A stretch of DNA of 14,494 bases from Chloroflexota bacterium (GTDB lineage Bacteria; Chloroflexota; Anaerolineae; Promineifilales; Promineifilaceae). The translations under genes and the position numbers were made by a program. The notes under the pieces were generated by a model. It was not told the origin of the DNA and made no database searches. It worked only from the letters and a program-made list of their open reading frames with translations. The stretch's first letter is position 1; every line of letters starts with the position of its first letter. Shown here piece after piece: positions 14,175 through 14,494 of the stretch. The stretch lies in assembly GCA_024223125.1 (NCBI GenBank), contig JAAEOP010001254.1, positions 1 to 14,494 of the forward strand. Direction: 5' to 3'.

Positions 14175-14182
14175 GCTAACAT
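14170..14182 (-). repeat. Right copy of the 13-bp inverted repeat bracketing the AT-rich island
   Basis: GGCTTGCTAACAT is the exact reverse complement of 12576-12588 and lies 16 bases after the Fic stop codon. The intervening 1.58 kb is AT-richer and free of GGCCG words. Confidence 0.6.
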
Positions 14183-14189
14183 CGCGTCA

Positions 14190-14494
14190 GTGCGCCGCGT
14201 CACGGCGTAGTTAATTGTGTACTCAATACACTGTCGGGTACATATCCAGTAGCACCGATGGCCTAGACCAATCCTGACTGGAAGATGAGGTTGAAATCGG
14301 GGACTATCATTAAGCTGTATAGCTTAACTGGAGAGCTGCATGGGCCAAGTACCTGAGACCGTTACAGTTTGGGGACAAAATTGCCCCCCGTTTCCAAGGG
14401 CAAATCGGGACTCCAGCCGGCGACAATGGCCGTTAACGGCATTCGAGAAATATCATAACCAGCCAATTCAAGCGGACACTTGCCCCGTATCCGC
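14190..14494 (+). ncRNA. Possible group II intron 5' end (domain I), truncated by window edge
   Basis: The sequence from 14190 begins GTGCG, the consensus 5' end of group II introns. It then closes a 7-pair helix, TGCGCCG (14191-14197) with CGGCGTA (14203-14209), followed by GTT, as in many bacterial introns. A second small hairpin (GTGTA/TACAC, from about 14217) follows, and the next 150 bases are rich in short paired blocks and lack coding character. The expected domain V and reverse transcriptase would lie beyond the window. The exon side (GCGTCA) should pair with an EBS1, which was not found within the visible part. A degraded or chance match is possible. Confidence 0.45.
14362..14494 (-). 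CDS. Possible C-terminal end of a gene entering from the right edge
   Basis: On the minus strand, 43 codons are open from the window edge (first complete codon at 14493) to a TAA at 14362. The translation has a protein-like composition (PLELAGYDISRMPL, then VAGWSPDLPLETGG, ending NFVPKL). The family is not recognised. The overlapping plus strand is also open from ATG 14339 to the edge but gives a less protein-like sequence. If the intron call at 14190 is right, this frame may be spurious, or the intron may be truncated near 14360. Confidence 0.35.
   Translation of the reverse strand, partial: RIRGKCPLELAGYDISRMPLTAIVAGWSPDLPLETGGNFVPKL

Noticed and set aside
14177..14216. Integron attC-like site (CTAAC ... 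GTTA arms) at the end of the Fic cassette
   Set aside because: The two core arms pair over only 4 bases, the spacing is shorter than normal attC sites, and the flanking 13-bp repeat extends on the cassette side, where attC cores are not conserved. No integrase is in view.
1..14494. CRISPR arrays, tRNA or rRNA genes
   Set aside because: No regularly spaced direct repeats of CRISPR size and no tRNA cloverleaf or rRNA signature was seen in reading both strands by eye.

Overview
The window looks like a chromosomal segment of an uncultured-type bacterium, most likely a Chloroflexota (Anaerolineae-like) lineage. That assignment is an inference from gene style: a YacL-type PIN-TRAM protein next to cysS and a SpoU methylase, a large acidic surface protein, a STAND-WD40 protein with a long Ala/Thr tract, and a genome-wide short-word signature. 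It is not based on a marker gene. The native DNA is saturated with the palindrome ACGGCCGT: 16 exact copies were counted by eye between 220 and 12376, and many more copies differ by one base.

Layout. 1-283 (-) is the start of a HerA/FtsK-like ATPase that runs off the left edge. 284-732 is an AT-rich, hairpin-rich non-coding leader. 733-4089 (+) is a housekeeping run: PIN-TRAM membrane protein, cysS, rlmB-like methyltransferase. 4128-8590 (-) is the most interesting part, a two-gene unit. A SIR2-like protein with a C-terminal effector-associated-domain-like helical module is followed 41 bases later by a 1093-residue transmembrane STAND NTPase. The NTPase carries an apparently dead trypsin-like domain and a seven-blade WD40 propeller. 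This reads as a sensor-effector conflict (antiphage or self/non-self) system. 8897-12557 (+) holds an SppA-type membrane peptidase and a large anchored surface protein with GldG/DUF4350-like and PPC-like domains.

12589-14169 is an AT-richer island with none of the GGCCG words. It carries its own promoter and three tightly packed genes: a stand-alone proteasome-beta-like Ntn hydrolase with a candidate Ser nucleophile, a 72-residue unknown, and a Fic/Doc toxin-like protein. It is bracketed by a perfect 13-bp inverted repeat (12576-12588 and 14170-14182), so it looks like a transferred defence/toxin cassette. Just beyond it, from about 14190, the sequence resembles the 5' end of a group II intron (GTGCG followed by a closed first helix). 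A short reading frame on the minus strand also enters from the right edge.

How the genes may work together. The SIR2/STAND pair is predicted to sense something through an extracytoplasmic propeller and to trigger cytoplasmic NAD+ consumption. The Ntn/72-aa/Fic cassette may be a separate toxin-like module. Both functional statements are inference; the domains and motifs are read directly from the sequence.
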